Below are positions 62,811-64,000 of a stretch of DNA of 64,000 nt, in pieces. The notes under the pieces were generated by a model. That model was not told the DNA's origin. It did not search any database and was given only the letters and a program-made list of their open reading frames with translations. The translations under genes were made by a program, and so were the position numbers. The number at the start of each line of letters is the position of its first letter. Position 1 is the first letter of the stretch. This stretch comes from Thereva unica (lineage: Eukaryota > Arthropoda > Insecta > Diptera > Therevidae), in assembly GCA_949987705.1 (NCBI GenBank), contig OX465284.1:65023470-65087469 (forward strand), read 5' to 3'.

Positions 62811-64000
62811 CAGTGAAGTATGGGCAGAACTATAGGCTTTTCTCAACAAGCCAAATATTTAGGAGTGACGCTAGATGCCAAACTCAATTGGAAACAGCAT
62901 ATGGACACTGTGATGTGTAGAACGCGCAGATCCCTGTGGGCTTGCCGCAGAGCTTGTGGTTCCACCTGGGGTTTGCAACCGAAAACCATGTACTGGATAT
63001 ACACCACCATCATAAGACCCATGGTAACTTATGGAGCTTTAGTTTGGTGGCACAGAACGAAGCTTAAGGGTTCCATAACCTTTTTAAGCAAAATTCAAAG
63101 AATGGCTTGCCTCTCCATCACTGGGGCCATCCGCACTTCCCCAACGGCAGCGCTGGAGACTCTCCTCAATTTGGTACCCCTCCACCTTGAGGTAGAGAAA
63201 TCCGCCATAAACGCGGCGTTGCGGCTGAAAGCGAATGGTTACTTGGGAGCTGATCTTGGGCGAGGACATTCTATAATAATCAACATCATAGAAGAGATTC
63301 CGGAAGCGGAGATGCTATCGGACGGCATGCCCTATAAATTCTCAAAATTTAAGCAACCTTCTGTACATATACAGGAAAGGCTTACCTGGACTTTTCCTAA
63401 AGTTTTGCCGGGCGGGCTAATATGGTACACGGATGGCTCTAAAACGGAGACAGGTGTAGGCGCAGGAATCTGGAGTGAAAGTCCCAGATTCAGCAAGGCT
63501 ATAAGTCTAGGCACTCTGGCAACTGTCTTTCAAGCAGAGGTGTACGCTATTCTGGCATGCACTCATGAGAACTTAAGAAGGGCCTACCAAAATAAACGGA
63601 TTTTTATCTTCTCTGATAGCCAAGCGGCAATTAGAGCGATAAGGTCCCGTAGGACCAAGTCGAAATTAGTTTGGGAATGCCAACGTGCTCTTCATGAGTT
63701 GGGTGTTCTCAATCAAATTACACTTGTCTGGGTCCCGGGTCACCGGGGCTTCGAAGGCAATGAAAGTGCGGATGCCCTGGCTAAACAGGGCTCTGATATT
63801 GCATTCATTGGTCCAGAGCCGGCTATTGGGGCACCGTCCAGCTTGCTGCAAAGGGCCCTGGCCGATCGGACCTTGATGAAACATATTGAACGCTGGAGGT
63901 CCGCGCCTGGACTGGCCAACTCTAAACGGTTCCTTCCAGGGCCGTCCCCTAAGACGGCCAAGGAATTATTACGGCGCAGCAGGAGTGATGTTAGGACACT
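62803..64000 (+). mobile_element. LOA-like LINE in the right gypsy copy (cut by window edge)
   Basis: Same insertion point (AGTATGGA at 62803-62810) and same 5' truncation as the left copy, so it is a duplicate, not an independent insertion. It is identical for about 860 bp, then differs at seven positions within the segment equivalent to 56809-56934, then identical again to the edge. Confidence 0.92.

Larger units (their letters stand above)
52410..64000 (-). mobile_element. Tandem CsRn1-like Ty3/gypsy array (LTR-internal-LTR-internal)
   Basis: Minus-strand elements share LTRs: left LTR 52410-52963, internal 52964-59066, middle LTR 59067-59831, second internal 59832 to the window end. Coding features and the nested LINE recur at a constant offset of 6868 bp. 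The gag type (a CHCC-like knuckle), a primer site complementary to tRNA-Trp and PR-RT-RH-IN order indicate the CsRn1 clade of insect Ty3/gypsy elements. No env-like ORF is visible between integrase and LTR. Confidence 0.9.

Overview
The window looks like animal, probably dipteran, nuclear DNA. It is AT-rich, has GT-AG introns of 54-73 nt beside multi-kilobase introns, and most of it is insect-type transposable elements in every state of decay. Nothing suggests bacterial or phage DNA. The species cannot be fixed from the sequence alone.

The one clear host gene is on the minus strand. Nine coding exons between 48742 and 21080 encode all but the extreme N-terminus of a TMEM94 (ERMA-type, P-type-ATPase-like, ER membrane) orthologue, about 1,300 residues. 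All eight introns keep phase with canonical splice sites. One apparent 1-nt loss in the fifth exon breaks the frame. Introns of 12.3, 8.1 and 3.1 kb carry most of the mobile elements in 21-48 kb. A second candidate host-like unit lies on the plus strand at about 12.5-13.0 kb: four short exons, three introns of 55-57 nt and an AATAAA signal. It could encode a 46-residue hydrophobic peptide and I do not recognise it.

Layout: 1-4.66 kb is a minus-strand LOA/I-like LINE with decayed ORF1 and ORF2. 5.1-6.1 kb is a Tc1-like element with very long inverted repeats. 6.3-6.9 kb is a roughly 120-bp tandem repeat. 6.9-9.2 kb holds two minus-strand LINE relics. 11-20 kb is a mosaic of inverted repeats, the small spliced unit, a tRNA-like relic, a TE-protein relic and a truncated gypsy element with its 3' LTR. 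20-48 kb is the TMEM94 locus with MITEs, a 2.45-kb foldback carrying a LINE with an 8-bp target duplication, a three-copy MITE cluster, other LINE relics and a 3.77-kb hAT-like foldback element. That last element has an 8-bp target duplication, about 700-bp inverted repeats and an internal 118-bp satellite. 49.4-51.3 kb has three more MITEs. 52.4-64 kb is a tandem LTR-internal-LTR-internal array of a CsRn1-like Ty3/gypsy element on the minus strand. Both internal regions carry the same plus-strand LOA-like LINE insertion, so the array was made by duplication after that insertion.

The elements give a relative history. A LINE interrupted the gypsy protease region, the element was duplicated with an offset of 6868 bp, a TA-flanked MITE then entered only the middle LTR, and a 126-bp tract of the LINE diverged between copies, perhaps by gene conversion.
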